Shown: positions 1 through 9,047 of the stretch, one piece after another
Layout: the number at the start of each line of letters is the position of its first letter
Numbering within the stretch: position 1 is the stretch's first letter
Assembly (NCBI GenBank): GCA_000961745.1
Contig: LAEA01000096.1
Coordinates: 1 to 64,000, forward strand
Length of the DNA stretch: 64,000 nt
Reading direction: 5' to 3'
DNA from: Rhodospirillaceae bacterium BRH_c57
Lineage (GTDB): Bacteria > Pseudomonadota > Alphaproteobacteria > Rhodospirillales > Rhodospirillaceae
Made by a program: the position numbers and the translations under genes
Notes under the pieces: model-generated
Told to the model about the DNA's origin: nothing
Databases searched by the model: none
Seen by the model: only the letters and a program-made list of their open reading frames with translations

Positions 1-175
1 GCGTCGGCGGCGCCAGCAGCGGGCTCGCGAACAATCCCGCCAGCGCCGGGGCGCGCTCGCGCAGGCGGGCCAGAAGCCCCGGCGCGTCGTTCAGCAGCGG
101 CACTCCGGCCGCTGTCCGTACTGCGGTCAGACCGGCCAGAGAGGAGGTTGCGACGAAACTGCTGTACGACGACAT
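1..175 (-). CDS. Partial CDS running off the window start (MSSYSSFVATSSLAGLTAVRTAAGVPLLNDAPGLLARLRERAP...)
   Basis: Open frame on the minus strand from ATG at 175 to the window edge; manual translation. Confidence 0.45.
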   Translation of the reverse strand, partial: MSSYSSFVATSSLAGLTAVRTAAGVPLLNDAPGLLARLRERAPALAGLFASPLLAPPT

Positions 176-217
176 GGGCCTTCCGGGGCTGGGGGCGAAG
201 GACGGGCGGCCAGGGCG

Positions 218-1291
218 TCAGTTGGTGCCGAGGATGGTGTAGAGGTCGTCCAGGCGGGACGACAACTGGGCCTTGTTCTGCCGACCCGCCGCCTCGGTGT
301 CACGGGCCTCCAGCACCGCCCGTTGCAGGTCCGTATCCACCGCCGGCCGGGGCTTGGGTGCCAGTGCCGCCGTCGTCGTCTCGTGCTGGGTCGTGCCGTG
401 CGGGGCGATCAGGCTGGCATGAATGAAAGCCGGTCCGTTGCCGTGCTCAACGCCGATCCATTCGCCCGACTGGCCGCGCGCCTTGACCGTGTCGCCGCGC
501 CGCAGGTTGCCCACCACCCGATGCCCGGTTCCGGGACCAGCGCGCAGGTTGGCGGACGTGGCGGCGACCTCAAGGGTCTTACCGGTGCCCGTCGTCGGGT
601 TCCACAGGATGGCGCCCGGCTCATAGTCGGCGGCGGCCCCGAGGATCGTTGAATCGTCCAGGTCGGTGGTGCGGCGGGCGGCATCCAGGTAGGTGTCGGT
701 GCGCCGCGTCATGTGGCCCAGGACCTGATGGATGAGTTCATTGTCCTGATCGACGGCCAGCCGCACCTGATCCAGACGGGCCTTGGCCTGAGCCGTGGAC
801 AGGCGGCCGGCGGCGTGGTCGGCCTCGGTGGTGTCGATCTGCCGGTTGCGGCAGGCGTTCAGGGCGGCGATGGTGCCGCGCGCCGTCGAGAAGCTCTCGG
901 CGTCCTGCCCGGCATCCTGGTCGATCTCGGCCAGAATGGCCTCGCGGCTGGCGTGACGCTGCGACAGCCCCTCGTGATAGCCCAGAGAAGCGCCCGCCAG
1001 GCCACCGATCAGGGCGCCGGCCAGGATGGCCCCGGCATCCCGGTCGCTGACCGCCGCAGCCACTCCGGCACCGGCCAGACCGCCGATCAGGGCGCCCGCC
1101 ACCATTGTCTGGCTCAACTGTGACTCCGTGGCCAAAAGCGGCTGGCGCTGGCTGTTGCAGGCATCGGCCGGGTCGTTGAAGCGGGCCAAACTGCCCCCTG
1201 CCCCGGTGGTGACGCAGCCGCTGAGCAGCCCAAGCACGCTCAGGGCGGCACCCAGGCGGAAACCGGCGCGCGTGAGCGTCTGGTGCTTCAT
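218..1291 (-). CDS. Lipoprotein with glycine-zipper-like segment and bacterial SH3 domain
   Basis: Lipobox-like MKHQTLTRAGFRLGAALSVLGLLSGC; glycine-rich GALIGGLAGAGVAAA repeats; SH3-like TSANLRAGPGTGHRVVGNLRRGDTVKARGQSGEWIGV. Confidence 0.8.
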   Translation of the reverse strand: MKHQTLTRAGFRLGAALSVLGLLSGCVTTGAGGSLARFNDPADACNSQRQPLLATESQLSQTMVAGALIGGLAGAGVAAAVSDRDAGAILAGALIGGLAGASLGYHEGLSQRHASREAILAEIDQDAGQDAESFSTARGTIAALNACRNRQIDTTEADHAAGRLSTAQAKARLDQVRLAVDQDNELIHQVLGHMTRRTDTYLDAARRTTDLDDSTILGAAADYEPGAILWNPTTGTGKTLEVAATSANLRAGPGTGHRVVGNLRRGDTVKARGQSGEWIGVEHGNGPAFIHASLIAPHGTTQHETTTAALAPKPRPAVDTDLQRAVLEARDTEAAGRQNKAQLSSRLDDLYTILGTN

Positions 1292-1463
1292 GTCTACCAA
1301 CCCCCTAAAGAGAGAATCCCCGGCCCCCATGTTTACCCGCCAGATGCAGGGGTGCAACCCCGCTCAGTTGAAGGGTCAAAGCATTTTTCTTGAAAAAAAG
1401 TACGCCCCAGAGACAGGTTAGGCATCAGCGTCACGACCACGACGGGAGAAATAGGGGGGGTAA

Positions 1464-2036
1464 ATGAGGGTTCCTGCGAGAATTCTGGTCATAGCTGCTG
1501 GGCTGGCCCTGATGCCAACGGCGGCACAGGCCAATGTCGGCATCCCGACGATCATCGTCGTCATGCCGATCATGGTCCTGTCGCTCATTCCGATCATCCT
1601 GCTGGAGGCGTACATCTATCGCCGCCGCCTGGGGGTGAGCGGCGGGCGGTCGGGCAAGGTGGCGACGGTGTCCAACCTGGTGTCCACGTTCCTGGGCATC
1701 CCGATCGCCTGGGCGCTGATGGTGGTGATGCAGGGGGTGAGCGGTGCGGGCCGCCCCTATGACCTGGACACCCTCTCGGGCAAGGTCCTGTCATTCACCC
1801 TGCAGGCGCCGTGGCTCATCCCCCACGACAACGCCAACTGGCTGCTGCCAGCCGCCGGCCTGGTCCTGATGGTGCCGTTCTTCTTCGCCTCGTGGTGGAG
1901 CGAGTACCTGGTGGCCCGGCGGATGCTGCGCGACCACGAACGCCCCGCCGTGTGGCTGGCCACGCGCAACGCCAACCTGACCAGCTACGCCCTTCTGGCC
2001 CTGTGGCCCTTCATCGGACTGGCGGTCACCCTGTGA
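1464..2036 (+). CDS. Small multi-pass membrane protein, unknown function
   Basis: 190 aa ORF with several hydrophobic segments. Confidence 0.65.
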   Translation: MRVPARILVIAAGLALMPTAAQANVGIPTIIVVMPIMVLSLIPIILLEAYIYRRRLGVSGGRSGKVATVSNLVSTFLGIPIAWALMVVMQGVSGAGRPYDLDTLSGKVLSFTLQAPWLIPHDNANWLLPAAGLVLMVPFFFASWWSEYLVARRMLRDHERPAVWLATRNANLTSYALLALWPFIGLAVTL

Positions 2037-2042
2037 GGCCGC

Positions 2043-3014
2043 TCAGAACAGCGGGTCCCAGCGGTCAATGATCCCGGTCAGGCGCAGGAACAGGTAAAGA
2101 GCCCCCGGCACCAAAGCCAAGGCCATGCTGACGATCTTCACGGTGTTCCGCCAGTCGGCATCGCGCTCGCGGACGATGCTGATGTCCGTCAAGTCACGGT
2201 CGGGCAGCAGGGTGTTGACGACCACCGGATGGGCGGCGCCGGATGCCTCCTGGCGCCGCTGGCAGTAGTCCCGCCACAGCGTCTCCTTCGGGCTGTCCTC
2301 CAGGGTCTTTGGCTCCGGAGGGGGCTTTCCCAAATGCTTGGCCTCGGCCGCCAGGTAACTGTCGGCGGTGGTCAGGGTTTGGTAAAAGGTGTTGACCAGC
2401 ACGGGCTTGCCACACGGGACGACAACTTCCTTCCGTGCCGCAAACCGCCACCCGGTGCCCCCGACCTGCTCGCGCAGGTCGGCGCGCAGCAGGCCGGTCG
2501 GAGCGTCGTCACGATATAGCTCCACCTCGATGTTCAGACGGTTTTTCTCGTCCATCGGCAGGAACACTTCGTCAACGCCATCGGTGAGCAATACAGCGGC
2601 CGGAAAGACCTTTTCCCGCAGAGTCACACGCTCGGTGGTACCGCGCACGGCGGTGAATTCGGCATCGTAGGAGACGCAGGGAATCCCATACAGGGGCGAG
2701 GTCAACGCCTCGCCGCCAACGGGCAGGAGCGTGCCCTTCAGTTCTATCCGCCCCTGAGCGGCGGCGCGCAGGGTTTGGGTGGCGGTGTCCGCCCGCTTGA
2801 CGTGAAGTGATAGCTCGCTGATCGTGATGGCGATCAGCATGACCAGAAGCAAGGCCACGGCAAGGGCGACTGGAATGGTCAGCCAGCTCAGCCACGCCGT
2901 TACCTCGTATATCCCCCAGGCGAAGAAGTAATAGACCACGGGCATCAGGACGAAGGCCAGGCTCTCGTCTATCTCGGCTTCTTTCTGGAAGGCCTGCCAG
3001 GAGGGTTGGGGCAT
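2043..3014 (-). CDS. Membrane protein with GIDE/MUL1-like domain (tentative)
   Basis: N- and C-terminal TM segments; LTSPLYGIPCVSYDAEFTAV motif resembles GIDE-domain proteins. Confidence 0.55.
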   Translation of the reverse strand: MPQPSWQAFQKEAEIDESLAFVLMPVVYYFFAWGIYEVTAWLSWLTIPVALAVALLLVMLIAITISELSLHVKRADTATQTLRAAAQGRIELKGTLLPVGGEALTSPLYGIPCVSYDAEFTAVRGTTERVTLREKVFPAAVLLTDGVDEVFLPMDEKNRLNIEVELYRDDAPTGLLRADLREQVGGTGWRFAARKEVVVPCGKPVLVNTFYQTLTTADSYLAAEAKHLGKPPPEPKTLEDSPKETLWRDYCQRRQEASGAAHPVVVNTLLPDRDLTDISIVRERDADWRNTVKIVSMALALVPGALYLFLRLTGIIDRWDPLF

Positions 3015-3016
3015 GG

Positions 3017-3421
3017 CTAGCGGGCCGGAAACAGGGTGCCGGTGCGATGCGTGCCGTTCCAGGCCCGCGCGGCGGTCAGGGCCTCGTCGCAGTAGCTCCA
3101 CCGTCCGGACAGGGTGCCGTTGGCCTGCACCGACCATTCCACCCGCCCCCAGTGCAGCGACCCCAGGCGCTCCGTCGCGCAGGCGCGGTCGGACTGGTCC
3201 TGAACCCAGTGGGCGGTGATGGCCCCCGTGCTGTTGCTATGGCCGGTGATCAGGCCATTGTAGCTCTCGTAGTAACCGCCCACGTCCCCGGTGACCGGAT
3301 GGCGTTCCAGCACCAGGGGGCCGAAATCCGTGTCGTACCGTGCCAAAACGATTAGCGCCGGATCGGCCGCCAAGCCCAGCATGGCCATCAATCCCGCGAG
3401 AACGCTCCCCGTCATCTCCAT
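3017..3421 (-). CDS. Hypothetical secreted protein
   Basis: MEMTGSVLAGLMAMLGLAADPA signal-like N-terminus; adjacent to the upstream minus-strand gene. Confidence 0.5.
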   Translation of the reverse strand: MEMTGSVLAGLMAMLGLAADPALIVLARYDTDFGPLVLERHPVTGDVGGYYESYNGLITGHSNSTGAITAHWVQDQSDRACATERLGSLHWGRVEWSVQANGTLSGRWSYCDEALTAARAWNGTHRTGTLFPAR

Positions 3422-3557
3422 CGCTGGCCCCCTTCCGCCATAGCTCCCGACATCACCCGGCCGAGGTCGAAACAATAATGATGTCGGCCACCCGAACAGC
3501 AATACCGGTTTCATCATGCGTATAAACCATGTAGCCGGCGCAGTCGCTGGGCCGCCT

Positions 3558-3590
3558 CTTAACATCCTGTCCGGTTTTCAGGGGCCACCT
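3558..3590. mobile_element. Solo end of the IS3-family element found at 28791-30092
   Basis: CTTAACATCCTGTCCGGTTTTCAGGGGCCACCT is the reverse complement of the IS left end AGGTGGCCCCCGAAAACCGGACAGGATGTTAAG with one mismatch. Confidence 0.75.
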
Positions 3591-3601
3591 CTGAGAAAGC
3601 C

Positions 3602-3846
3602 ATGCCCACCCGTAACGTTGTCCTGACCGAGACGCAGTCGGAGCTACTGGATCGCCTGATGGCCTCTGGACGCTACCAGAACGCTTCCGAAGCCGTGCGC
3701 GCCGGTATGAGCAGGAGGAAGCCGGCCTCTGCGGTCTTCGGCCTCATGAAAGGGCTCGCCCAGACCCAGGCCGGTGACCTTGCGGAGAGAGAGACGGCGA
3801 GGCGGCAATCCGGCGCGCCTTCAACGCCGCGCAGACCCGTGCATGA
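3602..3846 (+). pseudogene. parD: ParD-like antitoxin, C-terminus frameshifted at a (GA)5 run
   Basis: MPTRNVVLTETQSELLDRLMASGRYQNASEAVRAGM...GLAQTQAGDLAE; after GA repeat 3785-3794 the ParD-like tail RDGEAAIRRAFNAAQTRA* lies in another frame and ends in an ATGA overlap with parE. Confidence 0.65.
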
Positions 3847-4184
3847 GCGGCAAGCCATGGCGCCTGCCGCGCCAAGCCGAAGCAGTCCTGACGGACATCG
3901 CCAAATGGATGCCGCACACCTTCGGTCCCGGTCAGGCGAACCTCTATGCCGACAGCCTGATCCAGCGGTGCACGGCAATCACCTCGGGTGAGAGAGCATC
4001 CCGTGCGGGTCGAGCGGTCATTGACCTGGCGCTGCCAGAAGATCTCCGGCTCGTGCGCTCGGGCCAGCACCTGATCGTGTTCGTGGAGGACACGGATCAT
4101 GTGGTCATCGTCGATTTCCTGCACATCCGCTCCGACTTGCCTGCGCGCATCGGACGGCTGCTCGATGATCGCAGCGACGACTGA
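3843..4184 (+). CDS. parE: ParE-family toxin
   Basis: WRLPRQAEAVLTDIAKW...ADSLIQRC...LVRSGQHLIVFVEDTDHVVIVDFLHIRSDLPARI; ATGA overlap with parD tail. Confidence 0.75.
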   Translation: MSGKPWRLPRQAEAVLTDIAKWMPHTFGPGQANLYADSLIQRCTAITSGERASRAGRAVIDLALPEDLRLVRSGQHLIVFVEDTDHVVIVDFLHIRSDLPARIGRLLDDRSDD

Positions 4185-4239
4185 AGATCTCAAACGGGCG
4201 TTGGTGGCCCCCATCACGGCCGCCACCAGACAAGTCCAT

Positions 4240-4542
4240 TCAGGACCCGCTGCCTTCCCGTTCAAGTTCGCGGGCGATGACCATGCGGATCCACCCGGCC
4301 CGGCTCAGGCCCAGGCGGTCGGCCTGCCGGTCGACGGCGTCGATGGCATCTTGTTCGATGCGCAGCAGGACGGGGATCTTCTTGCGCTTGGCCGTAGCCG
4401 TCACAGCAGTGGCTGCCGGGGCGGGAGCCTCCTGCGGCAGGGCCGGTTTCTCGGCGGCCAGGATGAAGGCTTCGGCGGCGGCATCATCCGTTATCGGAGT
4501 GATATCGGACAGGTTTCGGTTTGGGCGCTTTGCGATAGCCAT
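4240..4542 (-). CDS. Small RHH-type partition/DNA-binding protein downstream of parA
   Basis: C-terminal IPVLLRIEQDAIDAVDRQADRLGLSRAGWIRMVIARELE (RHH-like); position after parA. Confidence 0.65.
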   Translation of the reverse strand: MAIAKRPNRNLSDITPITDDAAAEAFILAAEKPALPQEAPAPAATAVTATAKRKKIPVLLRIEQDAIDAVDRQADRLGLSRAGWIRMVIARELEREGSGS

Positions 4543-4579
4543 ATGAAATCTCTCTGGGCGCGCGGGCTTGGTCGCGGGA

Positions 4580-4633
4580 TGTGATATCGTAATGATATCA
4601 TATCGAGATACATACGATACCTGTATTATATCA
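4580..4633. promoter_or_regulatory. Candidate partition operator/centromere rich in GATATC motifs
   Basis: gtgatatcgtaatgatatcatatcgagatacatacgatacctgtattatatc: repeated GATAT motifs, palindrome ATGATATCAT, TATCG-N9-CGATA. Confidence 0.5.
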
Positions 4634-5293
4634 GTCCGCAGGGACCGCCAGGGCCGCCATGAGCTTGTCGGCCAGCAGCTTGATCTCGTTGGTGGCCTTG
4701 GAATCCGGATGGGGCACTTCCAGCACCGACAGGCCCTGGCTGGCCGCATTGGGGAAGGCCTTGCGGCGGCCGATGGGGGCGGCCAGGTACACGATGCTGG
4801 GGTTCTCGGTCAGGGCCTCGGCGGCTTCCGCGTTGTCGCTGCCCTGGGGATCGGCGCAGTTGATGACCGCGAAGGCTTGCAGATTAGGATTGATGATCTG
4901 GGCCTCGCTGACAAGCTGGCCGATCTTGGCCAGGGTCCACACATCGAACGAGCGCGGCTGGAACGGCACCAGGGCCACGTTGCTGATGGTCAGGGCGGCG
5001 CGCAGGCCGGCGGTATCGCGGCCGCCGGCATCGATGACGATGTCGTCGTATTTCGACCGCATGGCCAGCACCTGGGTGCGCACCGCAGCCCCCGAAAGCT
5101 GCACGGCGGTATAGCCGGTGTTGCCGTTCAGCCGCTCGGCCCGCAGGGCGGTAAAGTCGGCCGCCGTTCCCTGGTCGTCGGCATCGACCAAAAGCACATC
5201 CCGCTTGCCGCGAAGCACCCGTTCGATGGCCAGGTTGACCGCCAGGGTGGTCTTGCCGACGCCCCCCTTCGTCTGTGCAAGCGTGATGATCAT
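4631..5293 (-). CDS. parA: ParA-family partition ATPase
   Basis: MIITLAQTKGGVGKTTLAVNLA Walker A; LLVDADDQGTAADF; DIVIDAGGRDT. Confidence 0.93.
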   Translation of the reverse strand: MIITLAQTKGGVGKTTLAVNLAIERVLRGKRDVLLVDADDQGTAADFTALRAERLNGNTGYTAVQLSGAAVRTQVLAMRSKYDDIVIDAGGRDTAGLRAALTISNVALVPFQPRSFDVWTLAKIGQLVSEAQIINPNLQAFAVINCADPQGSDNAEAAEALTENPSIVYLAAPIGRRKAFPNAASQGLSVLEVPHPDSKATNEIKLLADKLMAALAVPAD

Positions 5294-5296
5294 TTC

Positions 5297-5355
5297 ATAT
5301 CGCTCCGTTATCTTAAAGACACCACAGTGGCATCGTTTTTATACTGAAGCGATAT
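5297..5355. promoter_or_regulatory. Inverted repeat ATATCGCT...AGCGATAT upstream of parA
   Basis: ATATCGCT at 5297-5304 and AGCGATAT at 5348-5355. Confidence 0.4.
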
Positions 5356-5382
5356 CGGTCCGCAATGCCTAGAGTATCACCC

Positions 5383-8300
5383 TCACGTTAGCTGGAACTG
5401 GCTGGTCGACAGCGTGGCGGCATCAACGCCCTGTAGTTCGGCGACCTGATAGGAATTGAGGGTGGAGGCCGCGCCCAGGTCCTGGGTGATCCAGACCTCG
5501 GTTGCACCTCCCGAATTGATCAGCAGCACCCCGGCACCCACGCCGGCCTGGGCTCCTTGGTCGGTCAAGGCGTCTTCGAACAGGACCAGCTTGTCGGCCG
5601 CCAGGGCACCGGCCGTCGCACCGTCCAACAAGCCGTGGGCCAGATGGAGGGCATCACCCTCGGCCACGGAAAAGTCGGTGATGACATCGGTGCCAAGGCT
5701 GGCCAGCAGGGCTTCCCAGGTGTTGCCGACCGCGTGGGCAAACAGGAAGGTGTCGGCCCCCGTCCCGCCGGTCAGGGTATCGTTGCCAAGCCCGCCGGCC
5801 AGGGTGTCGTCGCCTGGCCCGCCGACCAGGCTGTCGGCCCCGACCTGCCCCCACAGGATGTCATTCCCTTCGCCGCCGTCCAGGGTATCGGCGCCGGCCG
5901 TGCCGACGAGAAAATCGGACCCGTCGGTGGACACGTTCATGGTCGAGTAGAAGGTGAGCGTGACGCTGCTTCCAACGCCCAGATCGGCCGGCGCCAGAAC
6001 GATGTTCATGCCGAGATCGTTCTGGACGCCGTTGGGATCCGCCGGAGAGTCATAGGCCTGCGAGGCGTAGGGGTTGGTGTTGTGGAAGCCGAACGCCGAG
6101 GCCCGCGCATGGGCGGCATCGGAGACGTACAGGAGTTCCGCACCGCTGATCGGGCCCTTGGCCGACACCGCCGCCACCCCTGCGGTGTCGGGATTGGCCA
6201 GAACGTCATTGATCGTGCTGAACTGGCTGTTGATATCGGCATCAACGTCCGGGTCCATGTTACGCATATAACGTACATTGTTCAGCGTATTATTGCTGAG
6301 GTTGGTCAGGGTAACGGTGGTGGAAAACCACGTCTGGGCGATGCCGAAGCTGATCACCTGCTCGACGGACAGATGGCCGTCCGTCGTGGTGCCGGTGCTG
6401 GTTGCCGACAACACGGTGTCCGTGGACGTGTTGGTGGTGGTCATCGAAATCTGAAGATTGCCTGTCCGCGCGCCGTTGGTCGCCACGCCCCCGCCGTAGC
6501 CCACCGTGAAGCCTTCGACCGGATCGCCGGGAAGGGTCCAGTCCCCCACCGTGGCTATGCCGACAATGCCGCTTGCCTGGGTGCGCAGGCCAAGCTGGTT
6601 GCCTGACGTGGTGGGCGTGAATCCGCTGGGTGCGCTGCCGCTACTGCCAAAGGTGCCGGCGGCGTCCAGGCCCATTTCGATGTATGTCCCGCCCAGGAAC
6701 ACATCGGTGCCGACCGTGGCGCTGCGGCCAACCGCCTCCTGTACCGCCACGGTGGCGGTCAGGCTGTCCACGCTGAAGGCCGTTCCCTGGGTGGCGTCGG
6801 TGGTGTCCCCGACCGACCCGTCCGATCCATCCCAGGCCCGGAAGCTGAGCGTCGGATGCGGCGTGCCGTCCCCGTCGCTGGTGAATTCGGCATCCGGCAG
6901 GAAGCGCACTCGGGTCGTGGCCGTGGCGCTCAGCAGCAAGGCGGCGCTGTCGCTCACCGCACCGATGGTGTGCCACGACGCTCCGCCGTCCACCGAGTAC
7001 TGCCATGTGCCGTGGGTGGTGTCGGCCGCAGTAATGGCAATGCCTTCGCTGGGGCCATCGGCATCGGTGATCCGGCCGGTGACCAGATCGGCCAGCTTGG
7101 TTCCGTCATTGCTGGCGCCCAGGTAGACGGTCGAAAGCGCCGGCGCGGCGCTTGCCGTGTCGAGCACCGGCGCGGCGTTGGGTCCGGCGACGGTGATGGT
7201 CACGGCCTGCTCGGTCGAACCTCCGCGGCCGTCGGACACGGCAATGGTGTAGACGGCGGTCACGCTGGACCCGGACGGCAGGTAATCGGCTGAGTCCAGG
7301 GCAAAGGACCACGACCCGGAAGGCGTGACCGTGAAGGCGTCCCGGAAGGCGTCCTCATGCGTGCTGCTCAAGGTCGTTCCGCTGGGTGACAGGGTCACGG
7401 CGGACGTGGCCGCAGTCGGTGCGTCGCCGCTGTCGGGGTCGCTGAAGGTGATCAGGCCGCTGGTGCTCAACGCCCCGGATCCGGCCGTCAGCGTCCCGGT
7501 GGGTGCTGGCGACGTGATGACGGGGGCAGCGTTGGCGGGCGGGGCCGGGGCCGGGGCCGGAGCAGGCGTCGGTTCAGGGGTGGGCTCCGGCGTCGGTTCG
7601 GGTGTCGGTTCGGGCGTGGGCTCGGGTTCCGGCTCCGGTTCGGGTTCCGGCTCGGGTTCCGGCTCGGGTTCAGGTTCAGGTTCGTCCACGGGCGGCGTTG
7701 GTTCCGGCTCCAGTTCATCCACGGGGGGCGTCGGAGACGTGAGAGGAGGAGGAGGCGTCGCCACCGGAGGGGTCGTGGGACCAACCGGACCCGTCAGGGA
7801 ACCAGCCGGCGGGACGGTTACCGGACCAATCGAGGGGGGCGGCAGGGGGGGCGCGGGGGGTGGCGGCACCGTCGCCGGTGCTGGAATGTCAGCACCTTCA
7901 TTCTGAGGGGCATCGCCGGGCGTGCCCGTATCTTCCCCTTCTTGAGAACTCTCGTTGTCCTGATCCTCGGGGGCCTGGGGGGTACGCTCCTGTGGGGTGG
8001 CCGGAGCCGCCTGCTGAATCTGGGTCAACAACGCGGCCCCGGAGGGCAGGCTGGACAGGGTCTCGCCGAACGCGTTGTTGAACTCCTGCAACGACATGGT
8101 GAAGCTCTGCACCGACGTGCCCGAAAACGCCAGGGCCGCCATCGGCACGTTGAGGGAAAAAGACTGGCCGCTGGGGGTCAGGATGTTCAGTTCCCCGATG
8201 GTACCGTCTCCATCGGGCGCCAGAACGATCTGCAACTGGTTGTCCGGATCGTCCGGGTCGATCTTGATCGAGCCCGACGTGCCGCGAATGCCGATGGTGG

Positions 8301-8754
8301 CCAGCGGCGTGCGCACGTTCATGGCATCGGGACCGGCCTTGGCAAGCTGCCCGGAAACAAACGAGAACGCCCCCGACACCAGGCTGAAGGTGGCCGCACC
8401 ATCACCCGTGGCCGGGTCATAGACCATTTCGTCCAGAACCATGCGCCCGGCAGCCCCCAGAGCGAACTCGCTGCCGTCCACAAAAGTGATGCCGACCCCG
8501 CTGGCGCCAGAGGTTTCCACGACATCCTGGGCGAACACCGCGTCCCCGGCCTTTAGTTCGGCCTGCGTGCCATCGGCGCGGGTCACCATCACCGTGCCCT
8601 TGAGCCGGGTCACGGTGCCGATCTGCCCGGCACTGTCGGCCTGGGCGAGCTGAGCCTCTACCAGATGATCCGGGGCCGAGTGTTCCGGGGCCGGATGGGG
8701 GGCCGGGTGATTGGAAGCGACCTGCGCCTCTGGCGGAGCAACGGAAATAGCCAT
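5383..8754 (-). CDS. Large FecR-domain / cadherin-like / RTX protein, probably type I secreted
   Basis: FecR-like GTVTRLKGTVMVTRADG...VRTPLATIGIRGTSGSI; Pro-Glu/Thr repeats; Ig/cadherin-like repeats; RTX nonapeptides GGEGNDILWGQVGADSLVGGPGDDTLAGGLGNDTLTGG. Confidence 0.88.
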   Translation of the reverse strand: MAISVAPPEAQVASNHPAPHPAPEHSAPDHLVEAQLAQADSAGQIGTVTRLKGTVMVTRADGTQAELKAGDAVFAQDVVETSGASGVGITFVDGSEFALGAAGRMVLDEMVYDPATGDGAATFSLVSGAFSFVSGQLAKAGPDAMNVRTPLATIGIRGTSGSIKIDPDDPDNQLQIVLAPDGDGTIGELNILTPSGQSFSLNVPMAALAFSGTSVQSFTMSLQEFNNAFGETLSSLPSGAALLTQIQQAAPATPQERTPQAPEDQDNESSQEGEDTGTPGDAPQNEGADIPAPATVPPPPAPPLPPPSIGPVTVPPAGSLTGPVGPTTPPVATPPPPLTSPTPPVDELEPEPTPPVDEPEPEPEPEPEPEPEPEPEPEPTPEPTPEPTPEPTPEPTPAPAPAPAPPANAAPVITSPAPTGTLTAGSGALSTSGLITFSDPDSGDAPTAATSAVTLSPSGTTLSSTHEDAFRDAFTVTPSGSWSFALDSADYLPSGSSVTAVYTIAVSDGRGGSTEQAVTITVAGPNAAPVLDTASAAPALSTVYLGASNDGTKLADLVTGRITDADGPSEGIAITAADTTHGTWQYSVDGGASWHTIGAVSDSAALLLSATATTRVRFLPDAEFTSDGDGTPHPTLSFRAWDGSDGSVGDTTDATQGTAFSVDSLTATVAVQEAVGRSATVGTDVFLGGTYIEMGLDAAGTFGSSGSAPSGFTPTTSGNQLGLRTQASGIVGIATVGDWTLPGDPVEGFTVGYGGGVATNGARTGNLQISMTTTNTSTDTVLSATSTGTTTDGHLSVEQVISFGIAQTWFSTTVTLTNLSNNTLNNVRYMRNMDPDVDADINSQFSTINDVLANPDTAGVAAVSAKGPISGAELLYVSDAAHARASAFGFHNTNPYASQAYDSPADPNGVQNDLGMNIVLAPADLGVGSSVTLTFYSTMNVSTDGSDFLVGTAGADTLDGGEGNDILWGQVGADSLVGGPGDDTLAGGLGNDTLTGGTGADTFLFAHAVGNTWEALLASLGTDVITDFSVAEGDALHLAHGLLDGATAGALAADKLVLFEDALTDQGAQAGVGAGVLLINSGGATEVWITQDLGAASTLNSYQVAELQGVDAATLSTSQFQLT
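7535..7730. repeat. Low-complexity repeat encoding (EP)n/(PTPE)n/(AP)n linker
   Basis: Tandem ggttcgggt/gtcggttcg units; encodes EPEPEPEPEPEP...TPEPTPEPTPEPTPAPAPAPAP. Confidence 0.85.
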
Positions 8755-8917
8755 GTCACCAACCCTGTCTAGCGGGGGATGTTCGCCTCAAAAGGACGTG
8801 CGCCAACGAATAATACCGAATTCTCCAAAAGACGTCTCCTCTTACGCGTGGAAACGCATAAAACAACCTCATAAACGGGTAGAAAAGGGTTGAAATGACT
8901 AGAATTTATGTGGTTTT

Positions 8918-8956
8918 GATATCTATGTGATATATTTTATATATCACATAGATATC
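8918..8956. repeat. Perfect 39-bp palindrome (18-bp arms, 3-nt spacer)
   Basis: GATATCTATGTGATATAT-TTT-ATATATCACATAGATATC. Confidence 0.95.
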
Positions 8957-9047
8957 TCTTTAAGATCCTGGAGGCAGGTTGGGCACTCCCCTGCTCCCGA
9001 CGCCATCAACAGGAGTCGCACTCCTAAAGGCGTAAACTATCCCGGCC

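Noticed and set aside
148-1421. Several plus-strand ORFs (148-426, 323-652, 713-1123, 1026-1421) opposite the SH3 lipoprotein
   Set aside because: GC-rich antisense shadow ORFs; the minus-strand frame has a lipobox and SH3 motif
5557-6606. 349-aa plus-strand ORF opposite the RTX protein
   Set aside because: Low-complexity Gly/Val/Arg composition typical of antisense of an Ala/Thr/Asp-rich gene
7560-7690. Regular repeats considered as a possible CRISPR array or tandem regulatory array
   Set aside because: Units are short, have no unique spacers and are in frame, encoding an EP/TP-rich linker
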